A stretch of DNA of 64,000 nucleotides from Nocardia flavorosea (GTDB taxonomy: Bacteria; Actinomycetota; Actinomycetes; Mycobacteriales; Mycobacteriaceae). The position numbers were made by a program, and so were the translations under genes. Positions 1 to 10,168 of the stretch are shown one piece after another. The notes under the pieces were generated by a model. It was not told where the DNA came from. It saw only the letters and a program-made list of their open reading frames with translations, and did not search any database. The stretch is taken from assembly GCF_015477805.1 (NCBI RefSeq), contig NZ_JADLQL010000001.1, positions 1,860,001 to 1,924,000 of the forward strand, in the 5' to 3' direction. Within the stretch, counting starts at the first letter, position 1, and each line of letters starts with the position of its first letter.

Positions 1-413
1 TCCTGCGCACCCAGACCACGGTGTCGCCGAACGGCCTGGACCTGCGTTCGGTGTTCTCCTCCCGGCATATCGACTGGGAGCAACTGAAGGGCGTGAGCAT
101 TCCCAAACGCGGCTACGTGCGCGCGCACCTCGACGACGACACCGAGGTGCCGCTCCCGGCCGTGAGCTACGACCGGCTGCGCGATCTGGTGGACGCCTCC
201 GGCGGGCGGATCCCCGATCCGTTCGCACTTCCCGATCCGGACGCGGCGCCCGAATCCGGCACCGACACGGCGTCCGCCGACGAAGATCCGCGCGACACCG
301 GCAAGGCGCGCAACACCGGGCCAGGGGACGACTCACGCAGCCCGGACGCCGGTGACGACTCTCCCAACCCGCCCGCCGCGGACAGCGGCAACGACTCCTC
401 GGCCACGAACTAG
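1..413 (+). CDS. cfp6: Cfp6-like PH-domain protein, 3' part only
   Basis: The reading frame is open from base 3 to the TAG at 411-413, so the gene begins before the window. The visible first 65 or so residues, with LRTQTT, SVFSSRHIDWEQL and a YDRLRDLV helix, match the C-terminal half of the bacterial PH-like domain of mycobacterial Cfp6 (Rv3004). The last 60 residues are an acidic Asp/Ser/Pro-rich tail of low complexity. Cfp6 proteins usually have membrane segments before this domain, which would lie upstream. In M. tuberculosis the gene also sits next to the DoxX gene and ilvBNC. The cellular role is not established. The tail is poorly conserved and probably disordered. Confidence 0.8.
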   Translation, partial: LRTQTTVSPNGLDLRSVFSSRHIDWEQLKGVSIPKRGYVRAHLDDDTEVPLPAVSYDRLRDLVDASGGRIPDPFALPDPDAAPESGTDTASADEDPRDTGKARNTGPGDDSRSPDAGDDSPNPPAADSGNDSSATN

Positions 414-824
414 ACCCACCTCCGCACACTCGCACCCTGTCGATGACGCGTTGCCGATAACGAACTCGCCGGCCATCGGCACGCCCGATACGACGATCTT
501 CCCGGCGAACTCACTACCGGATACGAGGCCGGGGCAGCACCGCGATCCGGTACCTGCCGCCGGCGGCGGGGCGTCCGAGAAACCGATGACCCCGGCGCAC
601 ACACGCCCCCGCCTGCCCGCGTCCGGGACGACGGCGTCGATCGACCCCGGTCCGAGGTCCGGCGCCGGGGTTCGTTTCGTCCGGGCCGACACCGGCCCCG
701 AGCGGGCTTGCGGCCGGGAGTAGCCTGAGAAAACGCCGATCGCACCTCCAGCAGCGGGCATCCGCGGCCGGGCGATACGGCGTCGTCGCATTGTCCAGCC
801 CCCGCGACCAGACCGAGGACACCC
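414..824. other. gap upstream of ilvD
   Basis: No convincing gene is present in these 411 bases; open frames on both strands look like shadows. It should hold the ilvD promoter. I see no T-box, leader peptide with a Val/Leu/Ile run, or clear attenuator hairpin. The ilvD start is supported by GAGGACACCC just before the ATG at 825. Confidence 0.5.
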
Positions 825-2666
825 ATGCCAGCGCTTCGCTCCCGCACCACCACTGTCGGCCGTAATGCCGCCGGCGCCCGCTCCCTGTGGCGGGCCACCG
901 GTATGACCGATTCCGATTTCGGTAAGCCGATCGTCGCGATCGCCAACTCCTACACCCAGTTCGTGCCCGGGCACGTGCACCTCAAGGATGTCGGCGAGAT
1001 CGTGGCGGACGCGGTCCGGGAAGCGGGCGGGGTACCGCGCGAATTCCACACCATCGCCGTCGACGACGGAATCGCGATGGGCCACGGTGGCATGCTTTAT
1101 TCGCTGCCCAGCCGTGAAATCATCGCCGACTCGGTGGAATACATGGTGAACGCGCACACCGCCGACGCGCTGGTGTGCATCTCCAACTGCGACAAGATCA
1201 CCCCGGGCATGCTGAATGCCGCCATGCGGTTGAACATCCCCACCGTGTTCGTCTCCGGCGGGCCGATGGAAGCCGGTAAGGCCGTGGTCGTCGGCGGGGT
1301 CGCACAGGCGCCCACCGACCTGATCACCGCCATCTCCGCCAGCGCGAACAGCGAAGTAACCGACGACGGGCTCACCGAGGTCGAGCGCAGCGCCTGCCCG
1401 ACCTGCGGTTCCTGCTCCGGCATGTTCACCGCCAACTCGATGAACTGCCTCACCGAAGCGCTGGGCCTGGCGCTGCCCGGCAACGGTTCCACCCTCGCCA
1501 CGCACGCCGCGCGGCGTGCTCTGTTCGAGCGGGCCGGCCGGGTCGTCATCGATATCGCCAACCGCTGGTACCGCGAAGACGATGCGTCGGTGCTGCCGCG
1601 CAGCGTGGCGAACGAGAAAGCCTTCCGCAACGCGATGGCGCTGGATGTGGCGATGGGCGGATCCACCAACACCGTCCTGCACATCCTGGCCGCGGCGCAG
1701 GAAGGCGAGATCGACTTCGACCTGCAGAGCATCGAAGAGATCAGCCGGCGGGTGCCGACCCTGTCGAAGGTCGCGCCGAACTCCGACTACCACATGGAGG
1801 ATGTGCACCGCGCCGGTGGAATCCCGGCGATCCTCGGCGAACTGCATCGCGGCGGACTGCTGGAAACCGAGGTGAGCACCGTGCACACCCCGACCATCGA
1901 CGAATGGCTCGAGACCTGGGATATCCGCTCGGGTAAAACCTCCGAGGAAGCCCTGGAGTTGTTCCACGCGGCCCCCGGCGGCGTGCGCACCACCGAACCG
2001 TTCTCCACCGACAACCGCTGGTCCTCGCTCGACACCGACGCCGCCGGTGGCTGCATCCGCGATATCGAACACGCCTACACCGCCGAGGGCGGCCTGGTGG
2101 TGTTGCGCGGCAATCTCGCCGTGGACGGCGCGGTCCTCAAGACCGCGGGTATCGACGAGGAACTGTTCACCTTCGAAGGCCCGGCCGTGGTGGTCGAATC
2201 CCAGGAGGAAGCCGTTTCGGCGATCCTCGGTAAGAAGATCCAGCCCGGCGATGTGGTCGTCGTGCGGTACGAAGGCCCGGCCGGTGGGCCCGGCATGCAG
2301 GAGATGCTGCACCCCACTGCCTTCCTCAAGGGCGCGGGCCTCGGCAAGGTGTGCGCGCTCATCACCGACGGCCGGTTCTCCGGCGGCACCTCCGGTCTCT
2401 CGATCGGGCATATCTCCCCCGAGGCGGCCAGCGGCGGCACCATCGGGCTGGTGGAGAACGGCGACCGGATCCGGATCGATGTCACCACCCGCACCCTCGA
2501 GGTGCTGGTCGACGACGCGGTACTGGCCGAACGCCGCGCCAAGATGGACGCTCGGGAACGCCCGTGGCAGCCGGTGGACCGGCAACGCCCGGTCACCACG
2601 GCGCTGCGCGCCTACGCAGCCCTGGCGACCTCCGCCGACAAAGGTGCGGTCCGGCACGTGCCCTGA
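825..2666 (+). CDS. ilvD: dihydroxy-acid dehydratase
   Basis: IlvD dehydrates 2,3-dihydroxy-isovalerate and 2,3-dihydroxy-3-methylvalerate to the 2-oxo acids in valine, leucine and isoleucine synthesis; it is a cytosolic Fe-S enzyme. The 613-residue protein opens with [20 protein letters not shown], the signature of the E. coli/Corynebacterium long form. Iron-sulfur ligands appear at Cys122 (NCDK) and Cys197 ([11 protein letters not shown]). The region around residues 46-52 reads FVPGHVH and lacks the extra cysteine of the [2Fe-2S] mycobacterial form, which suggests an oxygen-labile [4Fe-4S] type (inference). The DGRFSGG and GGPGMQEM motifs are intact and the length is normal. In M. tuberculosis ilvD lies elsewhere (Rv0189c), but ilvBNC lies just beyond cfp6, so this placement may extend an ilv cluster. 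Confidence 0.97.
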   Translation: MPALRSRTTTVGRNAAGARSLWRATGMTDSDFGKPIVAIANSYTQFVPGHVHLKDVGEIVADAVREAGGVPREFHTIAVDDGIAMGHGGMLYSLPSREIIADSVEYMVNAHTADALVCISNCDKITPGMLNAAMRLNIPTVFVSGGPMEAGKAVVVGGVAQAPTDLITAISASANSEVTDDGLTEVERSACPTCGSCSGMFTANSMNCLTEALGLALPGNGSTLATHAARRALFERAGRVVIDIANRWYREDDASVLPRSVANEKAFRNAMALDVAMGGSTNTVLHILAAAQEGEIDFDLQSIEEISRRVPTLSKVAPNSDYHMEDVHRAGGIPAILGELHRGGLLETEVSTVHTPTIDEWLETWDIRSGKTSEEALELFHAAPGGVRTTEPFSTDNRWSSLDTDAAGGCIRDIEHAYTAEGGLVVLRGNLAVDGAVLKTAGIDEELFTFEGPAVVVESQEEAVSAILGKKIQPGDVVVVRYEGPAGGPGMQEMLHPTAFLKGAGLGKVCALITDGRFSGGTSGLSIGHISPEAASGGTIGLVENGDRIRIDVTTRTLEVLVDDAVLAERRAKMDARERPWQPVDRQRPVTTALRAYAALATSADKGAVRHVP

Positions 2667-2703
2667 GTTTCCCGATCGCGAACAGCGGCCCCAAACGATA
2701 CGG

Positions 2704-2734
2704 CGGCGTCCCGCTCCAGGTGAGCGGGACGCCG
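2704..2734 (+). terminator. ilvD terminator hairpin
   Basis: Inverted repeat 38 bases after the ilvD stop: CGGCGTCCCGCTC pairs with GAGCGGGACGCCG across a 5-base loop, a perfect 13-bp stem. No U-tract follows, which is common for high-GC actinobacterial terminators. Confidence 0.7.
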
Positions 2735-2925
2735 TCGGCGTTGAAGTGCGGCAGCACCCGGCCACCGCGCCGCGACCGACCGGCGTTCATCGTCGAATCA
2801 TTCGCCGTTCCCGGATACCGGGCGGATGCACCCGCCTCGGCCGCTATCGGAAGGCAATGCTCGGCTGCCCGACGCCATGCCGTGCTGCCGGCCATGAGGC
2901 ATCCTTCCGTGTCCGTGGCCGGGAA

Positions 2926-3786
2926 CTAGTCGAAGGGGCCGATACCGGTGAGTGGGTTGCCGTCCTGGAGGTACCAGTAGGTGAAAATGGCGGCGGCGAA
3001 CGCGAGGACGAGCACTACCAGCGAACCGGCGCCGGGGCGGGTGGCCCAGCTGCGACCGCGGTCCAGCGCCCACCGCCCGGGGCCGGTGAAGATGAGGGCG
3101 ATCGCGGCGCCGGCGAGGATGGTGTCCAACTCGACCGCGCCCGGACCTTGGCTGTATTGGAAGTCCGGGTGCATACCTTGTTTGAACATCCAGGCGTTCA
3201 AGATCACCGCCAGCACCGCACCGGCGGCCAGCGGAGTCGCCAGCCCCAGGATCAACAGGGCGCCACCGCCCACCTCGCCCGCGGTGACCAGCGCGGCGGC
3301 GATCGACGGATGCTTCCAGCCGCCCTGCTCCATCATCTCCTTGGTGCCGTCGAGGCCCGGTCCGTCGAACCAGCCCGTCAGCTTTTGCAAACCGTGGTAC
3401 AGGAAGCTCCCGCCGACCACGAGACGCAGGATGAACAGGCCGAAATCGAGAGTGCCGCGGCGACCGTCCCCGTTCCGGCGCCGCAGTCCCCCGCTGGGCT
3501 GGGTGCCTGCCGGGGGGATGCTCGCGTAGGAGTAGGTCCTGTCGTCGTCGCCCCCCGCCGGTCCGTTCGGGCCCGGGGTATCGGTCGGTTCATCGCCCGG
3601 AGCAGCAGAAGCCATCGCCGGTATCTCCTTGGTCATGGCCACCTTCGGGAACTGGCCGGTAGGGGAATCGTAGGGGCTGCCGACGCCGCCCGCCGTCGTC
3701 GATACCGCGCGCTGTTCGGCGGTGGACGGATCACCGGGCCGCACGGATTCGGACGGCGCGGAGCCGTTTCTCGGCTTGGCACTCAC
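2926..3786 (-). CDS. DoxX family membrane protein (Rv3005c-like)
   Basis: The 286-residue protein has a proline/serine/aspartate-rich cytosolic N-terminus of about 110 residues followed by a DoxX core with four membrane segments. They start at LDFGLFILRLVVGGSFLYHG and end near LVVLVLAFAAAIFTYWYLQD. The GLQKL and GEVGGGALLILGLATP stretches are typical of DoxX. In M. tuberculosis the orthologue Rv3005c forms a membrane oxidoreductase complex with SodA and SseA that handles oxidative stress; a similar role here is inference. The gene is convergent with ilvD and divergent from the lppZ-type gene, as in mycobacteria. The start at 3786 gives a length close to the 279 residues of Rv3005c. Confidence 0.9.
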   Translation of the reverse strand: MSAKPRNGSAPSESVRPGDPSTAEQRAVSTTAGGVGSPYDSPTGQFPKVAMTKEIPAMASAAPGDEPTDTPGPNGPAGGDDDRTYSYASIPPAGTQPSGGLRRRNGDGRRGTLDFGLFILRLVVGGSFLYHGLQKLTGWFDGPGLDGTKEMMEQGGWKHPSIAAALVTAGEVGGGALLILGLATPLAAGAVLAVILNAWMFKQGMHPDFQYSQGPGAVELDTILAGAAIALIFTGPGRWALDRGRSWATRPGAGSLVVLVLAFAAAIFTYWYLQDGNPLTGIGPFD

Positions 3787-4259
3787 CCTTCAACAGTAGG
3801 CCGATACCGCGTCGCGGTCCCTCTGAATCCGCGGCGTGTCCGCGCCACCCCGCGCCTGGTCCGTGTCCTTCCGCGCTCCCTTCTCGGACCGGCGCAGTGG
3901 GGTCGCTCCGTACCCACTCGCCCTCGGCGGCGCACCGTCCCGGCGGTTGTCGATGCCCGAAGCCGAGGGCGACCGGCATCGACGACAGTGGGTCCATAGC
4001 GTGGTTGTCCTACGGCGACGAACCAGGGCGGCTCGGCTACCGGGCAGTGAGCTACCGGTGACGTGCCGCACCGCGCCAGAACACCACGGGACGAGCCGGC
4101 CGCTCGCGCTCGCTGTGCCCGGTCGGAGGCCGAACGATCACTCGGACCGCAGATAGACCGGCCGACAACTCGGTGGCCCGGCGGTCCGCACCTGCGGTGT
4201 CCACCGCGGGCGGGGGCGTGGGGGCACGGCCGGAGGGATTTCCACTACGTTGGGGGGTT
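3787..4259. other. divergent intergenic region
   Basis: 473 bases between the divergent DoxX and lppZ-like genes. Short open frames on both strands have no recognisable protein pattern. The region must contain both promoters, but no clear operator or hairpin was recognised. Confidence 0.4.
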
Positions 4260-5369
4260 ATGAGGTCGGTTGGCGCGCGGCGCGTGACGGTGGGGCTGGT
4301 ATGCGGGGCGTTGATGCTCAGCGGGTGCGCGCGTTTCGACGATTCCGCGTCCAGTCCGTTCACCGAGGAACCGACCCTGGACGCCGCGGAACTCGAACCC
4401 CCGAAGCAGCGAGCACCCGAATCCTCGACCACCCGGCCGAGCGGTCCGTGTATCGATCCCGACCCGGCCGTGGTGGTCAGCTGCCTGGACACCACCGGTG
4501 GGCTGATCGAACTGGGCGGCTACGCGCTGGTGACCGAACGTCGCACCGGGCGCATCCTGAAGGTGGCACCGGAACAGCCCCCGGTCGAGGTCGCCCGGGT
4601 CGATGTCGATCCCGCGGGGGACGGCGGGTTGAGCGATATCGCGATATCGCCCACCTATCACGAGGACGGGCTGCTCTACGCCTACGTCACCACCGCGAGC
4701 GACAACCGGGTGGTCCGTATCGCCGAGGGCGGCGGACCGCCGAAACCGATCCTGACCGGGATCCCGAAGGGCGCCACCGGGAATCGCGGCGCCATCGAAT
4801 GGTCTTCGCCGAACCAGATGCTGGTGCTCACCGGGAACGCCGGTGATCCGGCGGCCGCCGCCGATCCGGCCAGTACGGCCGGCAAACTGCTGCGGGTGAA
4901 AAACCCGACCTCGAACGGGAATTCGCCCACCGAGGTCGCGGTCTCGGGTATCGGTTCGGCCGGCGATATCTGCCTGGGCGGCGACCAGATCTGGATCACC
5001 GACCGCACCCCCGCCCTGGACCGCCTGCAACGCATCGGCCCCGACGGCATCGTCACCACCGCGTGGACCTGGCCGGATCGTCCCGGCGTGGCCGGCTGCG
5101 CGGTCACTCCCGAAGGCGTCGCCATTGCGCTGACCGACGCGAAGGCCCTCGCCATGGCGACCCCGGACCCCACGACCCACGCGGTGACCGCGCCCCCGAG
5201 CGTTTTCGTCGCCAACAAGTACGGCCGGCTGCTCGGCGCCTCCCCCGGCATGGACGGCACGATCTGGGTCTCCACCGCGAACAAATCCGAGGGCGGTCAG
5301 CCCACCCCGAACGATGACCGCGTCGTCCGCATCCCGCCGCCCACCGGCGGCACCAACGGCCCGGACTGA
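4260..5369 (+). CDS. lppZ: LppZ-like sugar dehydrogenase-fold lipoprotein
   Basis: Predicted exported lipoprotein of 369 residues. I chose the ATG at 4260 because it gives a proper lipoprotein signal: basic MRSVGARR, a hydrophobic core and the lipobox LSGC with Cys23 as the lipidation site. The mature part looks like a glucose/sorbosone dehydrogenase-type beta-propeller (GGLSDIAISPTYHEDGLLYA, GNRGAIEWSSPNQMLVLTGN), the family of mycobacterial LppZ (Rv3006). Whether it binds PQQ or oxidises a sugar is unknown. An upstream in-frame start at 4173 would bury the signal peptide and is disfavoured. The position after DoxX is conserved with M. tuberculosis. Confidence 0.9.
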   Translation: MRSVGARRVTVGLVCGALMLSGCARFDDSASSPFTEEPTLDAAELEPPKQRAPESSTTRPSGPCIDPDPAVVVSCLDTTGGLIELGGYALVTERRTGRILKVAPEQPPVEVARVDVDPAGDGGLSDIAISPTYHEDGLLYAYVTTASDNRVVRIAEGGGPPKPILTGIPKGATGNRGAIEWSSPNQMLVLTGNAGDPAAAADPASTAGKLLRVKNPTSNGNSPTEVAVSGIGSAGDICLGGDQIWITDRTPALDRLQRIGPDGIVTTAWTWPDRPGVAGCAVTPEGVAIALTDAKALAMATPDPTTHAVTAPPSVFVANKYGRLLGASPGMDGTIWVSTANKSEGGQPTPNDDRVVRIPPPTGGTNGPD

Positions 5370-5405
5370 TCGGCTCGCAGGACGGCGGCTCAGCGATCCG
5401 GACCA

Positions 5406-5442
5406 CCGGTGATCAATCCGGCCCCCGGTGATCGACCCGGCC
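5406..5442. repeat. two-copy 18-bp direct repeat
   Basis: CCGGTGATCAATCCGGCC at 5406-5423 is followed after one base by CCGGTGATCGACCCGGCC at 5425-5442, 16 of 18 identical. It lies between the convergent lppZ-like and gatB genes. No function is assigned. Confidence 0.6.
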
Positions 5443-5638
5443 GTCCGCGACTCCGCCGCGAGTACACGCAGGCGGCAACCGTCGCTACCTTCAGCCGACC
5501 GACCCCGCGGTGCGACGTCGGTGCGGCGTGGTTTCGCTGCTGTCGAGGGAGCGCGGCAGCCGAACAGTTTTGCACCTGCGCGTTGCCGGTGCGCTTTCCA
5601 TCCCGGTCGCGCTCCTGCAAACCGCGACGGCTACCCGG

Positions 5639-7147
5639 TCACGCTCCGCAGGCCGCGAGGACGAGTTCGCGGACTCGGGCGGCGTCGGCCTGCCCACGGG
5701 TCGCCTTCATGACATCGCCGACGATCTTGCCGGCGGCCTGGACCTTGCCGGAGCGGATCTTGTCGGCGATATCGGGGTTCGCGGCCAGTGCCTTGTCCAC
5801 CTCGGCCTGCAGGGCGCTGTCGTCGCTGACCATGCCCAGGCCCTTGCTCTCGACGATCGCGCCCGGATCGCCTTCGCCGTCGAGCACCAGATCGACAACC
5901 TGTTTGGCGACCTTGTTGTTCACCGTTTTCGCCTCGACCAGGCCGATCACCTCGGCAACCTGAGCCGGGGTGATCGGCAGATCCTCGAGGGCGACACCGC
6001 GCTCGTTGGCCTTCTCGGTGAGGTAGGCGACCCACCAGGAACGAGCTTCCTTGGCGGGGGCGCCGGCATCGACGGTGGCGATGATGAGGTCCAGGGCGCC
6101 GGCGTTCACCAGGTCACGCATGACCTCGTCGGAGACGCCCCAATCCGATTGGATCCGCGCGCGCCGCAGCCACGGGTATTCGGGGATGGTGCCGCGCAAC
6201 TGTTCCACCCACGCCGCGTCCGGGGCGACCGGCTCCAGATCCGGCTCCGGGAAATACCGGTAGTCCTCGGCGGTTTCCTTGCGACGCCCCGGGGAGGTGG
6301 AGCCGTCGGCTTCGTGGAAGTGGCGGGTCTCCTGGATGATCTCCCCGCCGGTCGCGAGAACCGCTGCCTGACGGCGCATCTCGAACCGCACCGCGACCTC
6401 GACACTCTTCAGCGAGTTCACGTTCTTCGTCTCGGTACGGGTGCCGAACACGTCCGCACCGACCGGCATGAGCGAGACGTTGGCGTCGCAGCGCAGCGAA
6501 CCGTGTTCCATCCGCACATCGGAGACGTCCAGCGATTTCAGCAGATCCCGCAGGGCGGTGACGTAGGCGCGTGCCACCTCCGGCGCCCGGTCACCCGCGC
6601 CGGTGATGGGTTTGGTGACGATCTCGATCAGCGGGACACCGGCGCGGTTGTAATCGAGCAGCGAGTGGCTGGCGCCGTGGATCCGGCCGGTGGCACCGCC
6701 GACATGCACCGATTTACCGGTGTCCTCCTCCATATGAGCGCGTTCGATCTCGACCCGGAAAGTGGTGCCGTCGTCCAGCGGAACATCCAGGTAGCCCTCG
6801 GTGGCGATGGGCTCGTCGTACTGGCTGATCTGGTAGTTCTTCGGCTGATCCGGGTAGAAGTAGTTCTTGCGCGCGAACCGCCCCCACGCAGTGATCGAAC
6901 AGTTGAGGGCCAGCCCGATACGCACGGCCGACTCCACCGCCTGCTGATTGACCACCGGCAGCGAACCGGGCAAACCCAGGCAAACCGGGCAGACCTGGGT
7001 GTTGGGCTCGGCGCCGAAGGTGGTGGGGCAACCGCAGAACATCTTGGTCGCGGTGGACAGCTCGACATGGACCTCCATGCCCAGCACCGGCTCGTACCGG
7101 GTCACGACATCGGCGTAATCCATGAGTTCGACGGTGGGTGCGCTCAT
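5639..7147 (-). CDS. gatB: aspartyl/glutamyl-tRNA amidotransferase subunit B
   Basis: GatB is the kinase/tRNA-binding subunit of the GatCAB amidotransferase, which converts Glu-tRNA(Gln) and Asp-tRNA(Asn) to the amides using glutamine-derived ammonia. The 502 residues begin with [13 protein letters not shown], carry the Cys cluster CGCPTTF...CPVCLGLPG of the cradle domain, and end with a YqeY-like tail ([20 protein letters not shown]). The length is normal. In mycobacteria gatB, pfkA, gatA and gatC are contiguous. Here a hydrolase gene separates gatB from pfkA, and gatCA lies about 19 kb away, so the operon has been broken up. Confidence 0.97.
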   Translation of the reverse strand: MSAPTVELMDYADVVTRYEPVLGMEVHVELSTATKMFCGCPTTFGAEPNTQVCPVCLGLPGSLPVVNQQAVESAVRIGLALNCSITAWGRFARKNYFYPDQPKNYQISQYDEPIATEGYLDVPLDDGTTFRVEIERAHMEEDTGKSVHVGGATGRIHGASHSLLDYNRAGVPLIEIVTKPITGAGDRAPEVARAYVTALRDLLKSLDVSDVRMEHGSLRCDANVSLMPVGADVFGTRTETKNVNSLKSVEVAVRFEMRRQAAVLATGGEIIQETRHFHEADGSTSPGRRKETAEDYRYFPEPDLEPVAPDAAWVEQLRGTIPEYPWLRRARIQSDWGVSDEVMRDLVNAGALDLIIATVDAGAPAKEARSWWVAYLTEKANERGVALEDLPITPAQVAEVIGLVEAKTVNNKVAKQVVDLVLDGEGDPGAIVESKGLGMVSDDSALQAEVDKALAANPDIADKIRSGKVQAAGKIVGDVMKATRGQADAARVRELVLAACGA

Positions 7148-7191
7148 GCAGCACAGTCTATGCGCGCAGGTGTGACCGCCCGGCGGTCACC

Positions 7192-8574
7192 TCAACCTGC
7201 CGGTATCCGCGCACCGAGCCAGCCGGTGACGGCATCGAGTACCACAGGGTCGACGGTGGTCTCGATGGATTCGTATTCGCTGGGCAAGCCGGTGTAGGCG
7301 GGCTGCATGAGATGGTTCAGCCCGTCGAAAACCCGGATCTCCGAGTCGGGGTTGCCGGCCAGCAGAGCACGCATGGTCGCCACGTTCGGGTCCTCGGTCA
7401 CCTGAGCGTCCTTCGACCCGTACAGCGCCAGGACCGGCATCTCGAGCGCGGCCAGGGCCGGCGCGGGATCGTAGGACACCAGCGCGGCCATATACGGCGT
7501 GTTCTGGGTGGTGAGCAGTTCACTGGCGGTACGCAACTCGGCCGGCAGCCCCCGGTTGTAGGTTTCGCAGAGCCGGGCTGCTTTGGTGAGCCGGCCGGCG
7601 CGCAGCGCGGCGGTCCAGTCGGTGAGGAAAGCGCGATGGTCGTCGACCTGCTCCGGGGTCGCGCCGGCGGCCTCGAATGCCCGGGTGCCCTGGTCGAAGA
7701 CGATATCGGTACCGGTGATCGCCGGCCCGGCCATGAGCACCACGAACGCAACCCCGTTCGCGGGCCGCGCGGCGACCAGCGGCGCCAGATAGCCGCCCTC
7801 ACTGTGCCCGAGTATCCCGATCCCGGCCGGGTCGATATCCGGACGGCCGCGCAGGTAGCCGAGACCCGCCTCGATATCGGCGGACAGATCGGCGTAATCG
7901 GCCTGTTCCAAGTTGCCGCCCGTACCGCCCACACCGCGGTCGTCGGTGCGCAACACCGCGTAACCCGCGCGGGTGAGGCTATCGGCGAGCAGCAGAAACG
8001 GGCGATGGCCGGCGATCTCCGCATTGCGATCCTGCGGACCGCTCCCGCTGACGAGGACGACGGCCGGCACCGGCACCGGCGTATCGGGCCTGGTCAGCGT
8101 GCCCGCGACGGTGATGTCGCCGCTCTGGTACGAAACCTCCTCCAAGAGATAGGGATACGGTGGCCGCGGCTCCTGCGGACGGGCCGGCGGCGGCACCGGT
8201 GCGCGATTCAAGGTCAGCCCGAAAGTCTGCCCGGAGCGGCGGAAATCACCGACGATCGTCCCGGCGGATTCGTCCAGCCGGCCGTCGAACCGGGCGTCGC
8301 CGGGGATATCCCGGATCCCGAACCGCACCTCGTCGGGTTCGGCCACCACGTCGGTCAGCGGATGGCTCGCCACCTGCCGGGCGGGGATATCGATGACACC
8401 GCTGTGGCGGCCGGTGAACTCCACCCCCACCACCAACGGAGCGCCGGGGACTTCGACGGCACCGTGCCACCGGCCGGCCACGCGATCGTCGGCCGGCTCC
8501 GCTCCACAGCCGGCCAGCATCGCAACGAGCGACCACACAACCACTACCGGCAACGCTCCCCTGCCACGGCGCAT
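7192..8574 (-). CDS. alpha/beta-hydrolase lipoprotein
   Basis: Secreted lipoprotein of 460 residues. The ATG at 8574 gives the signal MRRGRGALPVVVVW and the lipobox LAGC (Cys23). The first 150 mature residues form a beta-rich domain. A serine hydrolase domain follows, starting near PVPAVVLVSGSGPQDRN, with nucleophile elbow GHSEGG, acid in LYGSKDAQ and histidine in GLNHLMQP. The layout resembles the YbbA/EstA-type S9/alpha-beta hydrolases, probably acting on esters or peptides in the envelope; the substrate is unknown. It lies 44 bases beyond the gatB start on the same strand, between gatB and pfkA, where M. tuberculosis has no gene. Confidence 0.85.
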   Translation of the reverse strand: MRRGRGALPVVVVWSLVAMLAGCGAEPADDRVAGRWHGAVEVPGAPLVVGVEFTGRHSGVIDIPARQVASHPLTDVVAEPDEVRFGIRDIPGDARFDGRLDESAGTIVGDFRRSGQTFGLTLNRAPVPPPARPQEPRPPYPYLLEEVSYQSGDITVAGTLTRPDTPVPVPAVVLVSGSGPQDRNAEIAGHRPFLLLADSLTRAGYAVLRTDDRGVGGTGGNLEQADYADLSADIEAGLGYLRGRPDIDPAGIGILGHSEGGYLAPLVAARPANGVAFVVLMAGPAITGTDIVFDQGTRAFEAAGATPEQVDDHRAFLTDWTAALRAGRLTKAARLCETYNRGLPAELRTASELLTTQNTPYMAALVSYDPAPALAALEMPVLALYGSKDAQVTEDPNVATMRALLAGNPDSEIRVFDGLNHLMQPAYTGLPSEYESIETTVDPVVLDAVTGWLGARIPAG

Positions 8575-9042
8575 GGTCAGACTGTAACGCCGCGGCCCTT
8601 GCCCGCAGCCGTCTTCGGCGGTCGACAGCGCGGGCGGGGTCGCGAGTGGACTTCGCCGCCGTGTGATCGGTGTAGTCCGGGCAGCGGACTTCCCGACAAT
8701 GTGGGCTGTGCAGAGGGGCGGAAAAACTGACAGAGGGGGCCCGGTTGTCCGCTCGGCCCACACCGCGGCGCGGTGGGGATCCGACCGGCGGCGACTCAGG
8801 TCGGGTGGTGCTGGAGGCCCGGCCCGACGCGCTGGCGTCCCTCGCGGGCCGACACCGCGCCGAGCTCATGCACTGCCGAGCGCGCACCGCGGCGAGGACG
8901 TCGTGCGGCAAGGTCGCGTGCGGCTGAGACGTTTACGGCGGATTCGGGAAACTTCACCGGGACCGCGTTGCGGATGCACCGGTTCCTGCTCGATTTTGCG
9001 GGCCGGGTGCTTCTCGCGGACACGTGGGCCGTAGGGCGGAGG
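8575..9042. other. gap between hydrolase gene and pfkA
   Basis: 468 bases upstream of the hydrolase lipoprotein and downstream of pfkA. Open frames on the plus strand have arginine-rich shadow composition and no ribosome binding site. No hairpin or gene could be supported. Confidence 0.4.
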
Positions 9043-10077
9043 CTAGCCGAAGAATGCCTGTGCTTCGTCGTAACGGTCGGCGGGGACCCGTTTGAGTTGT
9101 TTCGTCGCTTCGTGCAACGGGACCAGGCCGATCTCGGTGCCGCGCAGCGCCACCATCTGGCCGAAATGGCCGGCGTGTACAGCCTCGGCGGCGTGCAGGC
9201 CGAAGCGGGTGGCGAGAACGCGGTCGTACGGGGAAGGGCTGCCGCCGCGCTGGACGTGACCGAGCACGGTGGTGCGGACTTCTTTGCCGATCCGCCGCTC
9301 GATCTCCATTCCGAGCTGCTGGGCGACCCCGGTGAACCGTTCGTGCCCGAACTCGTCGACACCGCCCTCGCGCAGGGTGAACCCGGAATCGGGGGCCGGA
9401 TGCGATCCTTCGGCCACCACGCAGATGAAATGTTTGTCCCCGCGCTGGAAGCGGCGTTTGATCAGCGCGCACACCTCGGTGACGTCGAACGGCTGCTCGG
9501 GCACCAGGGTCAGGTGCGCGCCCGCCGCCATCCCGGCGTGCATCGCGATCCAGCCGGCGTGCCGGCCCATCACCTCGATGAGCATCACCCGCTGGTGGGA
9601 TTCCGCGGTGGTGTGCAGCCGGTCGATCGCCTCGGTGGCGATGGACAGTGCGGTGTCGTGGCCGAAGGTGACATCGGTGCAATCGATATCGTTGTCGATC
9701 GTTTTCGGTACGCCGACCACGGGAACACCTTCCTCGGACAGCCAGCTGGCGGCCGTGAGGGTGCCTTCCCCGCCGATCGGGATGAGCGCTTCGATGCCGT
9801 TGTCGTCGAGGGTCTGCCGGATCCGGCTCAGACCAGCCCGCAACACGTCCGGGTTCGTGCGGGCGGTACCGAGCATGGTGCCGCCCTTGGCGAGCAGGCG
9901 GTCGGTGCGGTCGTCGTTCTGGATGCGGATCTTGCGGTCCTCGAGCAGTCCCCGCCAGCCGTCCTCGAAGCCCACGACGGCGTCGCCGTAGCGTCCGTTC
10001 GCCGTGCGGACGACGGCACGGATCACCGCGTTCAGTCCCGGACAGTCCCCACCGCCGGTCAGGATTCCGATGCGCAT
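9043..10077 (-). CDS. pfkA: 6-phosphofructokinase
   Basis: Phosphorylates fructose 6-phosphate in glycolysis. I chose the ATG at 10077 because the protein then starts MRIGILTGGGDCPGLNAVIR, as in M. tuberculosis PfkA (Rv3010c); the upstream extension to 10161 is arginine-rich and unlikely. The 344 residues contain GGGDCPG (8-14), PIGGEGTL, PKTIDNDIDCTD and MGRHAGWIA. The glycine in GGEGT, rather than Asp as in GGDDT, indicates ATP rather than pyrophosphate as donor (family rule). In mycobacteria gatA lies directly upstream; here a 16-kb accessory block intervenes. Confidence 0.96.
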   Translation of the reverse strand: MRIGILTGGGDCPGLNAVIRAVVRTANGRYGDAVVGFEDGWRGLLEDRKIRIQNDDRTDRLLAKGGTMLGTARTNPDVLRAGLSRIRQTLDDNGIEALIPIGGEGTLTAASWLSEEGVPVVGVPKTIDNDIDCTDVTFGHDTALSIATEAIDRLHTTAESHQRVMLIEVMGRHAGWIAMHAGMAAGAHLTLVPEQPFDVTEVCALIKRRFQRGDKHFICVVAEGSHPAPDSGFTLREGGVDEFGHERFTGVAQQLGMEIERRIGKEVRTTVLGHVQRGGSPSPYDRVLATRFGLHAAEAVHAGHFGQMVALRGTEIGLVPLHEATKQLKRVPADRYDEAQAFFG

Positions 10078-10168
10078 GGCGCCCATCTTGCCCGCTTCCG
10101 GCCCGCCGCGCCGCCCCGGGCCCGTGAATGTCGGGTAACGCCTGCGCCGGCGCGCCCGCACGCCGCTG

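Noticed and set aside
333-2765. Very long open frame antisense to ilvD
   Set aside because: It mirrors the codon pattern of ilvD in a GC-rich genome, has no motif, and its translation is Arg/Gly/His-rich; ilvD itself is unmistakable.
2047-3999. 650-codon plus-strand frame over the ilvD end and the DoxX gene
   Set aside because: It crosses two clear genes in other frames, including the ilvD terminator, and has no recognisable domain.
5406-5442. CRISPR-like repeat
   Set aside because: Only two imperfect 18-bp copies with a one-base spacer, and no cas genes.
5510-7297. 595-codon plus-strand frame opposite gatB
   Set aside because: Shadow of gatB, with low-complexity composition and no start signal.
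8663-9034. Plus-strand frame of 123 codons in the gap before pfkA
   Set aside because: Arg/Gly/Pro-rich composition typical of non-coding GC-rich DNA and no ribosome binding site.
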